A stretch of 64,000 nucleotides of DNA from Skeletonema tropicum (lineage: Eukaryota; Bacillariophyta; Thalassiosirophyceae; Thalassiosirales; Thalassiosiraceae): assembly GCA_037178625.1 (NCBI GenBank), contig CM074142.1, positions 372,001 through 436,000 of the forward strand, in the 5' to 3' direction. The notes under the pieces were generated by a model. The model was not told where the DNA came from. It worked only from the letters and a program-made list of their open reading frames with translations, and made no database searches. The position numbers were made by a program, and so were the translations under genes. Below are positions 11,781 to 23,478 of the stretch, piece after piece; positions within the stretch are counted from its first letter, which is position 1, and each line of letters starts with the position of its first letter.

Positions 11781-12220
11781 GTTTATCAGACAGCCATTCT
11801 CACGGCTGCATCTATATCTACGATGGCAGCGTTCGAAAAGAATAGAATACGGGGAGAAAATGATGACAATATTTATTCTATTCTCCGACGGGGAGGAACG
11901 CGGACATAATAAGTATGAGGAAATGGAACCAGTTCACTGAGGTTATATTTGACTGGGAGAAGCGATAAGAATTTGCCGAGGAATGCGGGAGGAAAGGAGG
12001 AAAGAGATTCGATATCGATATAATGAATTGCCGAGGACGCCGGCATAATAATTGGCCCTCCAGTAAGGACACCTGGGATATCAACAACCATCGCCGAGGA
12101 ATGCTGGCGATAAATAAATCGGCCCTGCTGGGGAGGAATGCCCCCGTCTGCATAAAAGGAATTGGCCCAAACTAACTATTGACGGATAGGCACCACTAGA
12201 CGTGGAGCTGGAAACAGATA

Positions 12221-12570
12221 TCACCCAGGAGCTGATCCTGCGGTGCGGCAAAATATCACCCAGGAGCGGATCCTGCGGTGCGGCAAAATATCACCCAGGA
12301 GCTGATCCTGCGGTGCGGCAAAATATCACCCAGGAGCTGATCCTGCGGTGCGGCAAAATATCACCCAGGAGCTGATCCTGCGGTGCGGCAAAATATCACC
12401 CAGGAGCGGATCCTGCGGTGCGGCAAAATATCACCCAGGAGCTGATCCTGCGGTGCGGCAAAATATCACCCAGGAGCTGATCCTGCGGTGCGGCAAAATA
12501 TCACCCAGGAGCGGATCCTGCGGTGCGGCAAAATATCACCCAGGAGCAGATCCTGCGGTGTGGAAACAAG
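12221..12570 (+). repeat. 35-bp minisatellite, ten copies
   Basis: The unit contains TCACCCAGGAGC then GATCCTGCGGTGCGGC. TCACCCAGG starts recur every 35 bp at 12221, 12256, 12291 and so on to 12536, with single-base variants (GCTGATCC / GCGGATCC). Two diverged units follow near 12580 and 12620. As 35 is not a multiple of 3, the open frames here cycle through three peptides and are not evidence of coding. Confidence 0.93.
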
Positions 12571-12654
12571 GAAACCCATTTATCACCCAGGCGGGGTGTG
12601 GAAACGGAAACATACGGATAATCACCCAGGAGGGGTGATCGGAAGAACAGAAAT

Positions 12655-12795
12655 ACTGCAAGGAGCCAGTATAGACCCTGCAAGGAGCCAAGGGCGACGG
12701 AAATTGCTGCAAGGAGCCAGTGGTAACACGAGAAATTGCTGCAAGGAGCCAGCAGATAGGGAATATTAAAGAATATCGCTGCAAGGAGCCAGCAG
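12655..12795 (+). repeat. CTGCAAGGAGCCAG interspersed repeat cluster
   Basis: The 14-mer CTGCAAGGAGCCAG (once with final A) occurs about five times between 12656 and 12791 with spacers of 20-40 bp, directly after the 35-bp array. A third short motif, GCCGGAGTGCCTG, recurs near 13045-13105. Confidence 0.8.
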
Positions 12796-13110
12796 GATCA
12801 CGAATGGAATAGGGATAACAGAGAATATTAACGATGTAACAGTCAATGGCAAAATGCCGCCGCATTCTTGGAGAGATAGAGGAAAAGTAAACGTAAATGG
12901 CAAAGTGCCACCGCGTCGTTGGAGAAGAAAGAGAAATACCACCAGGAGGTGGGGCCAGCGGAGCCTAGAATAGGAAAGAATGAAATAGATCGAGTAAGTG
13001 AGGCAAACACCTGAACGAGAGCATAAATAGTAATAGTCATGGTCGAAGTGCCTGACGGAGAAAAGATGGCCGGAGTGCCTGGCGTAAAGTGAGACGGCCG
13101 GAGTGCCTGT

Positions 13111-14790
13111 AATGTTGGTAAGCGGAAAAGAATAGGGAACATGATCGGTCGGGAATGAAAAAGAATAGGGATTGTGATTGGTCATGAAGAGAGATAGAAA
13201 TATTTTGTACGAGAGACGACAAGAGAGCTGAAAAGGCCAGCGTAGTAGATGAAAACTAATGTGCACCCAGAAGATAGGGTCACCGTTAACTATGTCATAT
13301 TAGTTAGATTAGAGTGGCCGCACCTCGGACGAAAGCTGAGGGGAGATACTCTAGAGGAGAGATGTCGAACACGATAATCAACGTGAAGCCTTTGATATAC
13401 AGGAAGACAGCCCGATAGAGGACAACTGCCGTATACGAGGAGTAGAATACCGAAGAAAACTGAGCAGGACTAAGAGACAGATGAATAGCAAGAACAGCGG
13501 TTAACCAACAGATGCACATAAACTCTGAGAGATCATAGAGATCTGACTTATCGGGCCAGAACGAGAGTGCTCACGGTAATGAACACGGGCTGGTAATATA
13601 ATAGGTTGCACGTCACGGATGCCAAGTACACTATCCAAAACCTCATGGAGAGATCTGACATGGAATCGGAGACAAGATACTATCAGAAATACAAGCATCC
13701 CTGCTTGAGAATGAGATCAAACGTTAACCACGACAAGTATGAATAAAAATCCTTTTGAGGGCATAAATGTGAGAATAGTATTCGGGACTGCTCTGCATGA
13801 GAAGTCGATTACAAATGGAAGCCGGGAAGAGGTTGATCTCAAGACATGAATATAAGCAATGTGAAACTGAAACACAAGATGAATGCTTGAACGCTTACAG
13901 TTACAGCAAAGCTATGACATTTAAGGTTATGGCATTTTGAGCCGACCGGCGTGATAGTTACTCTGATGATATGTATGTGCAAGTACTTTGGCACAATTCG
14001 TGTGAACATCCCTTTATCTCCGGTCAAACCAGATCAGTGAATGGCATCCCCTAAATTGAGTACAGCACACCCGCAGACAGAGCTCCATGATGTTGCGAGA
14101 AAGATGGGGAGAGAATGGCACAGAGTGTTTCATCTAACAACTCTTCCTCCAGGAAGGGAGAGGGAGAGAAAGAGAGAAATGGACAGCACTTGCTGTATAA
14201 ATAAGGAATAGGTGGCAACTCGATCATGACAAGAAACGGCTTGTCAACAAGTACTTGATAGGGAGTAGCTTCATGCCATGTGATGAGACAGGGACAAAGA
14301 CAAATTCCATGATGTTGTACATACAATATACCTTGGGATCGGCGTACAGAAGATCGTAGCAACAGAGTTGGTTACTCCGGAACTCTATGACGGAGCAAAT
14401 ATTAGATGCGTGTAATGGTGCACGGGCATTCAAAGTGAATCGGAAGCGAACACAAATATTAACAATCGACAAACATTCTTATTTTGAATCGCAGGCTTGA
14501 TGTGGTTGAGATGTCAAGAAATAGGAAGACCTCATCTTGGCAAAAGATCCCTCAGTATAAGCGTAGCCAATATATAGTACGAGCTGTATCGCTTTGATAA
14601 CAGCGGGCGCGAATACAAGCTGTAGTCTATGACAAGGTGTAAAAGAGAAGAAATTGGATATAGCCAGAACAACACGACCGCGGACGTTATTATCCATCAT
14701 GATGAGCCGAGGAGGTAGTTTGAAGAACGGACCGCAGACAAGGACGTTACTATCCATCATGATGAGCGGATGATAATCTAATCCGAATTG
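13111..14790. other. LTR-element interior, no intact gene
   Basis: This part of the retroelement interior has only broken frames on both strands. A duplicated block near 14690 and 14745 (TTATCCATCATGATGAGC-like) precedes the next minisatellite. Nothing else can be named. Confidence 0.5.
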
Positions 14791-14791
14791 A

Positions 14792-14920
14792 TGGAGAAAC
14801 GCCCTGCGGCAAAGGAGAAACAAAGCTGAAGAGAATAGATTGGTGGAGAAACGCCCTGCGGCAAAGGAGAAACAAAGCTGAAGAGAATAGATTGGTGGAG
14901 AAACGCCCTGCGGACAAGGG
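14792..14920 (+). repeat. 52-bp tandem repeat inside the LTR element
   Basis: TGGAGAAACGCCCTGCGG recurs at 14792, 14844 and 14896, giving two full 52-bp units and a partial third. Units differ by very few bases. Confidence 0.88.
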
Positions 14921-15184
14921 ACAAACAAATGTACGAGAATAAGGGACGAACAAATGTACGAGCCATGACTACCAAGGCATAACGAAATACTCCATAGCAT
15001 CTTACCAATGAGGAGTCCAGAGTGAAGGACGATTGAACAACATGGTGAAAACAATGCGCACTGAACTGGAGACGGGTCGACATCCAAGACCGGGAGACAC
15101 TCGATAGGATCAAGAAGGGGCAGCAATACCTCGTGTAGACCAATAATTGAATGTCAAGCAGGGGAGAATATTTATACTTGACAT

Positions 15185-15305
15185 TCCCAAGACGGCACAG
15201 AAGAGGCAGATAAACGAGACAGAGAAGAAGAGGCAGATAAACGAGACAGAGAAGAAGAGGCAGATAAAAGAGACAGAGGAAGAAGAGTCAGATAAAAGAG
15301 ATGGC
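15185..15305 (+). repeat. GAAGAGGCAGATAAACGAGACAGA tandem repeat
   Basis: About four units of roughly 29-30 bp carry AGAGGCAGATAAACGAGAC and close variants (ATAAAAGAGAC). They lie within the decayed retroelement interior. The purine-rich composition makes all plus-strand frames highly charged. Confidence 0.82.
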
Positions 15306-16239
15306 ATAGACGAGGCAGATTGATGAATGTGGATTAAACGCCAGATGTCAAGCTAGGAAGAACGTGATGCACGTCTTATCACCCGACACAGTGGCAGAGG
15401 AAATCAACGAGGTAGTACAGACCAAGATATCGGCGGAAGAGCGCAAATGAAGAAATGATATTGAAGAACGCCTTGGGCCTTGGTCGGGTCGAATGGAAGC
15501 AACATGAGAAAGATTGGATGACCCACAGAGCGGCTATATAGCATCAAGTTGAACTTGTATCATGATAACTATGGTGTGAACACCGTGATAACTTACATGG
15601 GCATAATTGCGTTAGCAGAGCAGAGCAAAACATTTCCGACAAGCCGACTCGATAGCTTAGTGGTTATTGTCAGTGAGTTCCATGAAACTAGGACGTTAAG
15701 ACCACGCGTAGGACCCGCAGTTGAGGTGACTGCTGACAATACTTGAGAGCAATTGCATGACAAGCACTGCGGGAGCGCCCTAATACATTTGGAGACGATT
15801 CTAGATGCATCGACAACAAGCCTTCTTAGTATGAGACGACAACAACAACTAGGCTCGCATCGACCTACTTGTAGTAGGACACTCAGACTAGGGATCACAA
15901 ATTCATATTATCAAACGATAATGGAGCTGCAAATGATTTTGAATATATCAGGTGAGACCAATCTCAAACGGCAAGAGAAGGGAGAAGGTCTGACAGAGTA
16001 CGGGGTGCCATCGATAGGTTATCTCGGACGGTTAGATGTCAATTGTGGTAGATGGAGTAAAGCCACCACAGACTTCAAGAGACTGATGCGACCAATCACC
16101 AACTCGACCAACAAAAGACTCGGCATACGAGGAGAATATGAGTGATATACCTCTCGCTCGTGATGCTGAAACACGAGATATAGGCCAGGCTAATGCGAGT
16201 TGAACTAGAGACGCACTGGACAATTTGATGCACAAATTT

Positions 16240-16335
16240 AAACGACTTGAACGAGGCGATATAACCACGAAAACAAGAGACCGACTTAAACGAGGCGATA
16301 TAACCACGACAACAAGAGGCCGACTTAAAGATGTA
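16240..16335 (+). repeat. Short tandem repeat inside the LTR element
   Basis: Two units of about 45 bp share GAACGAGGCGATATAACCACG / AAACGAGGCGATATAACCACG followed by a Lys/Arg-codon-like purine stretch (ACAAGAG). A partial third CGACTTAAA follows. Confidence 0.75.
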
Positions 16336-17327
16336 GAGATATGCGAGAGGTGATGAGGCAATAGCAGGAGAGCCAACACCAACATACCAAGGAAGTCACA
16401 TGCTGACTCTGGAAACACGACATCCCACATGTTACACAAGCAATACAGGCGACACATATCGGAACATAGAAGAGGTTGCGAGGAAACGACTCCTTGAACA
16501 GCCAAACGCATCAAAGTTTGGGTAAAACAGCACAGGTACAGACCCAGATCTGTCACCCACGGGACAATGCTTACCTCATGTACAAAACTGCCATTAGACG
16601 TACCGGCCACGAATTTTTGTATGGGCAACGCACGCTTGAATTTAAGTGAGAACGTGGCTCGAAGTTAGAATCACTTGAGATAGTGAAGATAAAGGGAATG
16701 AAGTGAAGATTTGCCACTATGCGTAACATGATTTACAACGTACAGAACTATGCTTGCCAAAGGTGTATACAGGATGAAGAGTCACTCTCAAGACACGCGA
16801 TTAGGGACACAATCCATCATCCATTATGAGATAATATCGGTCAACGTAAACGACATCCTACCAAGAACCAAGAACCCGAACGAGGTGATGATTAAGCTCT
16901 GAGAGAATAATAAACGACCTCGGGCAGGAAGAAGGACATGGCAAGAGCCTCTGAGACAACACGATGAATGAGAAGGAGGAGAGAGAACTCAATCAATAAA
17001 GTATCCAGAACGCTAGAACTAGTCACCGGACTAAAGCGGTGAAAGAGGTAAAGATACCAGCAACTCATTTCTGTACGACGATCAATTTTGATCAAAGCAT
17101 CTCGTGACACTCGGGCATACAGGACCGCGATGCATCTGAGGGGTTACATTGAAAGGACGTACATTGAAAGGTATTTACGTTTACGGGGAGACCGTAGAGG
17201 CTGGTGAAGATTGATCCAGCCGGTATATAGGGATCATTTTGACCGCAAGCATGATCAAAACATGTTGCCAGATTTGGTGCCGAGGGAATTCAAGCATACA
17301 TTAATACCGGTCATCATATTGGGCTGA

Positions 17328-17960
17328 ATGCACCCAGCGGCCAACGGGGAGAAGTTAAAACAGTGTCCAACTAGATATCAACAGATCATGGGAATGCTTC
17401 GATCGATTGGATTTGGACGCATTTATATTCAGATTGATGTCGTCATCATGACACAATACATGACCGCACTTCGTCTTGGACACCTCGAAAGCTATTTACG
17501 GAATTATACGTTACCTGGACAGGTATCCAGATAGGAGACTTGCTACGTCTATAATGCATGTCGAAGAAGCCCCAAAACATAGCACAGATTGGAAGGATTT
17601 TTACGGGAGACGATTGAGGAAGACCCAGCGGAAATACCTGTTCTGTTGGGAGAGAAGGCGAGGATCAGAATCTTATCGTTCAATTCACAAGAAGCAGAGT
17701 ACGGTTGAATCTACAAATCTTGGAGCCGACACCTTATCATCAAGGGGGAGTATACCGCAACGAGAATTTTACAATGTCGATAATACCTCCTGGACGGAGT
17801 CAACGAGTCAACTACTCGGACACACTCAAGAAGAAATTACCTTCATACAAGAGGATTCAACTTTCTTCAACGACTTCATATATTACCCAAATCAGTGCAC
17901 GATAATGGATGAGAAGATTTCCAATGAAATGAGACTTAGCTTTATGAATCGCAAGCGTAA
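17328..17960 (+). pseudogene. Copia-type RT/RNase H remnant
   Basis: One frame (17328-17534) reads QCPTRYQQIMGMLR then FGRIYIQIDVV and RLGHLESYLRNY, matching the copia region in which a YxxxxGxLRW-like motif, GRxDI and PRxGHL precede RNase H. The next frame (17476-17991) continues with GIIRYLDRYPDRRLATS, TDWKDFYG and KKQSTVEST-LGAD, matching the RNase H segment of copia elements in algae and oomycetes. A third frame at 17650 reads LLGEKARIRILSFNSQEAEYG-like sequence. Overlapping frame switches show that the pol gene is inactivated. The family assignment rests on motif order. Confidence 0.7.
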
Positions 17961-17980
17961 GCTTACAATTCACGGGGAGC

Positions 17981-18152
17981 GTTTCGTGTAGCACGGAACG
18001 TCTCATTCCCTTAGACGATCACTCACTTCTCACCATCGTTATCCTTGTTATGTATCCTTACCATGTAATTATATTATTAGTTGATGTTATCGCAGTAGTA
18101 CTGATTAGTCTGTATATTACGTAAACATTAACGTAGTGTGAGAAACGAATCG
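17981..18152 (+). repeat. Right LTR
   Basis: Direct repeat of 11609-11780, preceded by the polypurine-like CACGGGGAG and followed by the target duplicate CTGCC. Confidence 0.9.
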
Positions 18153-18397
18153 CTGCCGTAGCTTTCTCTGCTGCACTCACATGAAGTAAGGAGTAAGGAA
18201 TAACGTGAACTTCTCGAAAGTTCGATTCCCCTTTTTCCTATCCCAAAATCCGACAAAATTCGACACCATCAATAGCAACCATGGTCGCGGTGGCACCATC
18301 ATATATTTGTTACTATTGATAGCGGTGACCTTGCTTTGGACTTCAACATTAGCTCTCCTGTATTCGTGCTGCTGATTGAAAAATAATCCCTGAAAAA

Positions 18398-19156
18398 ATG
18401 GCCAAGCATCTCGCACGAATCCACGGCACCGAAGAGGATAAGGTCAACTGTCCATTCTACTTCAAAATCGGCGCCTGTCGACACGGAGACCGATGCTCCC
18501 GGATCCACCACCGACCGGCTTTCTCGCCAACCATCCTCATTAAACATATTTTCAAACATCCCATGCGAGAGGCGGAGCTGCTTGCCGCGAGGGAGGGGCG
18601 GAGCGTGGATGGGATTGTCGTCGATGAGGCCAAGGCGAGGGAGGATTTCCTGGTCTTTTTTGAGGACATGTACGTCGAGTTGAGCAAATTCGGAAGGCTT
18701 GATGCGCTGCATATTTGTGATAATGTGGGGGATCACATGATCGGGCACGTGTATGCCAAATTTTCAGACGAGGAAGAAGCGGCCGATGCGCTCAATGTCA
18801 TGAATGGGAGGTTTTATGATGGAAGGAAGTTGGAGGTGGAATTCAGTCCTGTCACCGACTTTCTTGAGGCAAGATGTAGGGACTTTGACGAAGACAGTTG
18901 TCGCAGGGGGGGATTCTGTAACTTTATGCACATCAAGCCGGTGCCCGTATGCTTGATTCGAGATATGGAAGAGGATGCAGATGAGGAGAGGAGGAGGGAG
19001 GATATGGAACGTGCAGAGCGTCGTCGAAAGGATAGGCGTCGCCGTAGGAGAGACCGAGATCGTGATAGGAAGAGGAGAAGTCGAAGTCGCTCCAGAAGTA
19101 GGTCGGGTTCACGATCAACTAGCAGGGGGAGAAGTGGCAGGGATGCAAAGGAGTGA
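18398..19156 (+). CDS. U2AF1: U2AF small subunit (U2AF1/U2AF35)
   Basis: Intronless 252-residue frame with the complete U2AF35 architecture. The first CCCH zinc finger has C18, C27, C33, H37 (C-x8-C-x5-C-x3-H). The U2AF-homology RRM covers about residues 45-150 (MYVELSKFGRLDALHIC, IGHVYAKFSDEEEA, NGRFYDGRKLEVEFSP). The second CCCH finger is CRDFDEDSCRRGGFCNFMH. The C-terminal tail is basic RS-rich (about 190-250). In the family this protein forms a heterodimer with U2AF2 and reads the 3' splice-site AG. The gene starts about 245 bp right of the LTR element, so the retrotransposon lies in its upstream region. The start fits the usual MAxxLAxIxGTExDKVNCPF beginning of the family. Confidence 0.96.
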   Translation: MAKHLARIHGTEEDKVNCPFYFKIGACRHGDRCSRIHHRPAFSPTILIKHIFKHPMREAELLAAREGRSVDGIVVDEAKAREDFLVFFEDMYVELSKFGRLDALHICDNVGDHMIGHVYAKFSDEEEAADALNVMNGRFYDGRKLEVEFSPVTDFLEARCRDFDEDSCRRGGFCNFMHIKPVPVCLIRDMEEDADEERRREDMERAERRRKDRRRRRRDRDRDRKRRSRSRSRSRSGSRSTSRGRSGRDAKE

Positions 19157-20465
19157 TCACTATCTGCTGCGCTGTGGCAGGTATTCTAATAACGCTAGCA
19201 ACTTCCCAATTATACATGAAAGCAATCATGTCGAAACAAATCCACACAAACCTTTTTGCCTCGAGTTAGTCTCTTGAACAATCGCACTCATGTGTTTATC
19301 CTCACAATGTGTCCTCACTTTCCATTCCCTCAGTGCCTGCCTACCAAAGTACCCTTTGCTGCATTGATCCACCAACTAATAGCAATGAACTGCCTTCGTC
19401 TTTGAAATAATATTTGCATTGCGCAGTTCAAAGGTTGAGGTGGTAGGTGTCCTCAAAATGCCTCCAAATTCGCACCCCGCCAGAACCTGAAAAAGATATT
19501 TCGCTGGGCTGTTATCCTATCATGTTGTGCCCTTGGCTGTGGTGGTAGTGGTAGCATACTGGAGACTATTGTAGTAGCAAGAAGATATTACTCCTCACAT
19601 ACTTATAATAGCGCAGGCAACATCTACTGAATTATACTGAATAAGCTCGCGGCTGTGTTAACTGTTCGCTGTGAGATAGTTAGCCTAGTTGATGTGTTGG
19701 ACGATAGAGTAACCGCCGATGAAGTGTCCGAGTGTGATTGTATCTCAAACACCAATTGTTAACGTTAGATGATGGGCTTGGAATTGGAATCGATTCAATA
19801 TAGAGCAGTAGACTTCTTTGTAAACTCTGTTTCAATATTATGTTTTCTACTGCTGCTTTCATGGGGATCTCTGCCCATCAAAAGCATTCATCAACCTAAT
19901 TCCCAGGTTGATGTGATTGAGGAATAATAAGTATATAATATGTGTAATTATGTCAAATGACCCAATCGTCATTCTTACCTAATTCACTACCAGTATTCCT
20001 TGACGTGGAAAGAGGGGATTGTTCAGAGCTCCGATGAACAATGGATGCTCTTCAAACCTCTTCGTCTTCCTCTAGAGAGGAGTGAGAACCAAACGGATGG
20101 TTCCTAGCTGTTTTTGCTGTGAAAAGCATTTCTTGTTTCTTGCCTCATCAGCGCTGTCCTTTCTGCTGTATGTTTTTCGACGTCTGCGCGTCTCGCCGCC
20201 ACCTTCACTTTTTGCCGCGCGGAGAAGGTGTCATACATTTCACATCATAAAAGCATATGCGTCGGCCCAACGCCTCCGAGACCCAAGCATTGCCAAGGAC
20301 ACCATCAGCGGCAGCTAGTAGCTTGATTTATTGCCCTTGAGAAGTCGTATAGACGCCGTAGTAATACTGTAATTACGTGTTGTGTGTGTGTGTGTCGGCA
20401 GCGTGACATGCCGATGAGAGGAAGCGATAAAAGGAGCTTGTAGGGGGCAAATACAACGAGGAAAG
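19157..20465. other. Intergenic region
   Basis: No supported gene. It contains a dispersed repeat (listed at 19576), a short GT run near 20380, and a 78-codon frame at 20082-20318 with hydrophobic and basic segments but no recognisable family. Confidence 0.45.
19576..19669 (+). repeat. Dispersed repeat shared with the 27.7-kb promoter
   Basis: This 94-bp stretch starts AGCAAGAAGATATTACTCCT and ends GTTAACTGTTCGC. It recurs almost unchanged at 27742-27826, which lacks only a 10-bp direct duplication (TATACTGAAT) present here. The other copy sits directly before the ATG of the Ycf49-like gene. Confidence 0.85.
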
Positions 20466-22639
20466 ATGGACGACAATGTCTTTGATTCGGAACTGTACGA
20501 TGATAAAGATGACATCATTGCCGCTCACGGTCAAGACTTCTTAATGGGCGGGATGCTCGCAGACGAGGAGGAGGGGATTATCTCAACGACATCTCCGTGT
20601 TGAAAATGGCCGCCTGATCTCAAATCAGTGGACTGAACGGTCTGCACACAACATCCACCCTAAGATAACATTCAACATGGCTTGTGAATTATGATGAGAG
20701 TGACGCCTTTGACCGAAGGATACTGTGAAGAAGGATGGAGGATGATGAGGGTGTTTTCTCTCGCATCATCTGCCACTTGCCGAGTGATTGAATAGAGCCG
20801 TAGCACCAAGTATCCATCCGGGCCATGAAATATCATGACTATCGTCGGTTGTTGATAATTCTAGGTCTGCTGAGACTTCTACGTACCTGAGGAGGAAGTC
20901 CAAGATGACAATGAGGAAGAGTTGGCGGAGGAGGATGCCGAGGAAGAGATATCAACCAATTAGTTGCTGGAAAGGAGAGAGAACTGGCAACAGAAGCAGA
21001 TTGGATAGAAGCAGGTGTTACCTTTGAAGAGGATGCACCTGCTGATAATGGTGATGATATCAGTGAGAGAGATGAGTGCGATAATTGTGAGAGTAGTCAT
21101 GTCGATGAGAGAGATGAGTACGATGATAGCAGCGATAGTAGTGAGTGCAATGATTATAGTGAGAGTAGTGATGAACGACCTACGCGGTGAAGAAGAAGAT
21201 GATGATGACATTGAGTACTTTGAAATTATTGATGAGTTTGCAGATGAATTTGTTGATAGGGTCCGATCATGCAAAATTGCGGAGAAGCGAGGGGTTGGCG
21301 TATCTACAAGATGCTCCTGAAGCAATCATCGGCAAGATAGATGGAGCCAAGCTTGGGAGTAGTTCGGGACATCGTAGACAAATACTCAGTATTTGGGTAA
21401 ATTGTACCTGCAGCGAGTCGTCAAGTTCATGACTCTTGCCAAGATAAAGGAGTTTCATCAGAGCCATGCGTGAGAGATTGGTTAGTGCATTGCACGAAGC
21501 GGATGGTCAACTAAGTGAAAACGTGACGGTGGCTCGGTCCTTGATGTTCTTGGTGTCGCTTTCCATCAACATAATCAGTGGTGCACGGTAAATATGGACT
21601 TTCCGTATCCAAGGTTGGCTCATTGTGGAATGCTAACAACAAGCGCGCCGCCTTTTGAGGATTCTATAGAGTTGTTGATAGATTCTCCTACGCTGTTGGA
21701 TGTCTCACGGCCCATACGGACCAGACACTCCTTGACGCTGCAGCTTTTTCCACTGGAGTAGAGAGTACGGAAACACCGCTTCCAATAGAGCCATTGACAC
21801 TTTTGCCGCAGTAGACTGTGGCACCTGTTCATGACCTGGAGAGAAGGCCTCGTAGTCGCAGTACAGCAAAGCAGAGGACGCCCCAAGCTCCTGGGTTGCC
21901 TGCGCCTGCAATTGTGTCTGGACAAACAACAAGGACAAGTAAGCAGAAACCAGTGCAAACTCATGTAGATCGATGCAAGCAATGTTTAGGAATCTACTTG
22001 GCCAAGGTAGAGTCTATTGGAGTAGTGGTCGACGGGCAGAAGAAGTGGAGGAAAAAGAAGCAGAAGAAGACAGATGAACGCACTCGACGTACGTGTGAGC
22101 ACTGCGGCAAGAGGACTGATTACATGTGTCTTGGATGCCGCCGGTTTTGCTGCTTCTCTGCACCATCTGTGAAGAAGAATAACAAGAAACATCCAAAGAA
22201 CTTTTCAGTCAAAACACCAATCCTAAATCGGAAGACTGGTGCTTTGCGTCGGGGAAGAAGGAGTTCAGACTTGGTTCACGAGAGTGCCGTTTGCCAGTGG
22301 ACTTGCTATCATGCTTTACATCGTGAAGCATGGGAAACCTATACCGAAAGCAACAAACATCAGATACTTGCGATGGCTAGAGGGAATAGATCGGAAGCAA
22401 ATACAAAGAAGAAGGGAATGAAGAAGAAGAAGAAGAAGAAGAAGGGCAAGTTGAAGACAATCAAGAAGAAGGGCAAGTTGAAGACAATCAAAGAAGGAAA
22501 AGATGAAGACAATAGTGTAGGTGAAAGCGAAGAAGAAGATGTCCTGTCGGATAGCGAGTCGGATAGCGAGTCAGATGACGATGACGAAAATGATCAACAC
22601 AATGGCCGCAAGAGAAGCCATCGTAACGTGAGCAAATGA
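20466..22639 (+). pseudogene. Decayed gene with Cys-rich piggyBac-like C terminus
   Basis: The start (MDDNVFDSELYDDKDDI) ends at a stop after 45 codons. Acidic protein-like sequence then resumes in several frames: VPEEEVQDDNEEELAEED at 20885, then RELATEADWIEAGVTFEED, then DDIEYFEIIDEFADEFVD, then an APEAIIGKIDGAKLG segment. The last 273 codons (21818-22639) are intact. They contain a CKQC pair, CEHCGKRTDYMCLGCRRFCC, and later CQWTCYHALHREAW, followed by a Lys-rich and a Ser/Asp/Glu-rich tail. The Cys spacing resembles the zinc-binding tail of piggyBac-type (DDE_Tnp_1_7) transposases, but no DDE core was found. It could instead be a multi-exon gene whose introns I cannot resolve. Confidence 0.4.
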
Positions 22640-23478
22640 TACAATAACAATACGATAATGGGAAGTGAAGCAGCATGAGAGAAGTTCACGAGTACGACCG
22701 GGACAAGAGATACACAAGAATAGATACATATCACATGAATATCACATGAACATAAATATTCATTACATAGAGCATAGTATCCAGCCATTACACAGTGACA
22801 AACCCGTCCTCCAACCCCCCACTCATTGCAGCGAAGGTGCAGACCTGCAATGGGAGCATTTTCGGGCTGTCGAGCCCATTTTTCAAAATTCTCATTTTTC
22901 CTCTAAAAAAACCACGAAAATTTTATCTACTAATAACGGTGCCTAGAGACTACCAATGACAAAATTGAGCAACCTAAGCACATGGTATTGATCACAATAG
23001 TGTGCAGAAGGCGTCTGTAGACTTTTTAAAGTCATTACAGCAATTATTTACCGAGTGTCCCATTTCGGACCCTATTGTACCACGGGAACCATTATTTACT
23101 TTCATCGGACAACCAGCACTCGGAAAGGGGGTTTAAAATTTGGTACGTAGAATCAATTCCTACGTACTAACGGTCGAATAGTTAGATAGATTATTTTAGT
23201 CACTACTCTCTAGACACCAGTGTCAGTAGAGAAAGAAGAATTTAAACCTGGAGGGGCTCGGGCTGGTCCCGAAGACGCCTGTGCAGCCTGCTGGGTACTA
23301 ACTGGTCGACGGATGTGGAAAGCGAACGCCTTGGTGCAGGCAAGGCCAAGCTGTTGAAGGAAATGGATCTGAGGGGTGGGTGCTGTGTTAGTTTGGGCTC
23401 ATAACCTGTTAGTATCCTCGATCTCCCTGCCTCCAATCGATGCTATTGATAGATTAGATAGGAGATAAAAGATAATGA
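22640..23478. other. Intergenic region
   Basis: AT-rich flank without a gene. A 40-bp motif at 23189-23230 (TCTCTAGACACCAGTGTCAG core) also occurs at 56468-56515. The minus frame 23242-23436 could be a terminal exon of the next gene but is not supported well enough to join. Confidence 0.4.

Larger units (their letters stand above)
11604..18157 (+). mobile_element. Ty1/copia-type LTR retrotransposon, decayed interior
   Basis: Two 172-bp direct repeats (11609-11780 and 17981-18152) flank 6.2 kb and read as identical. The insertion is bounded by a 5-bp duplication, CTGCC, at 11604-11608 and 18153-18157. Just inside the left LTR is GGTTTATCAGACAGCC, containing the TATCAGA core of an initiator-tRNA-Met primer-binding site. 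CACGGGGAG directly precedes the right LTR as a short polypurine tract. Both place the coding strand on plus. RNase H/RT remnants near the right end support copia affinity. The LTR ends are GT...CG rather than the usual TG...CA. No intact gag-pol remains, so the copy is non-autonomous. Most of the interior is minisatellites and frames broken by stops. Confidence 0.85.

Noticed and set aside
12348..12769. Plus frames across the 35-bp repeat
   Set aside because: The 35-bp period cycles through all three frames, so the open frame results from the repeat.
12766..16628. Minus-strand frames of 100-215 codons within the LTR element
   Set aside because: The polypurine tract, primer site and RNase H motifs place the coding strand on plus; these frames are hydrophobic shadows of purine-rich repeats.
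18205..18240. GTTCGATTCCCC resembles a tRNA T-loop
   Set aside because: No acceptor, D-arm or anticodon stem can be formed with the surrounding sequence on either strand.
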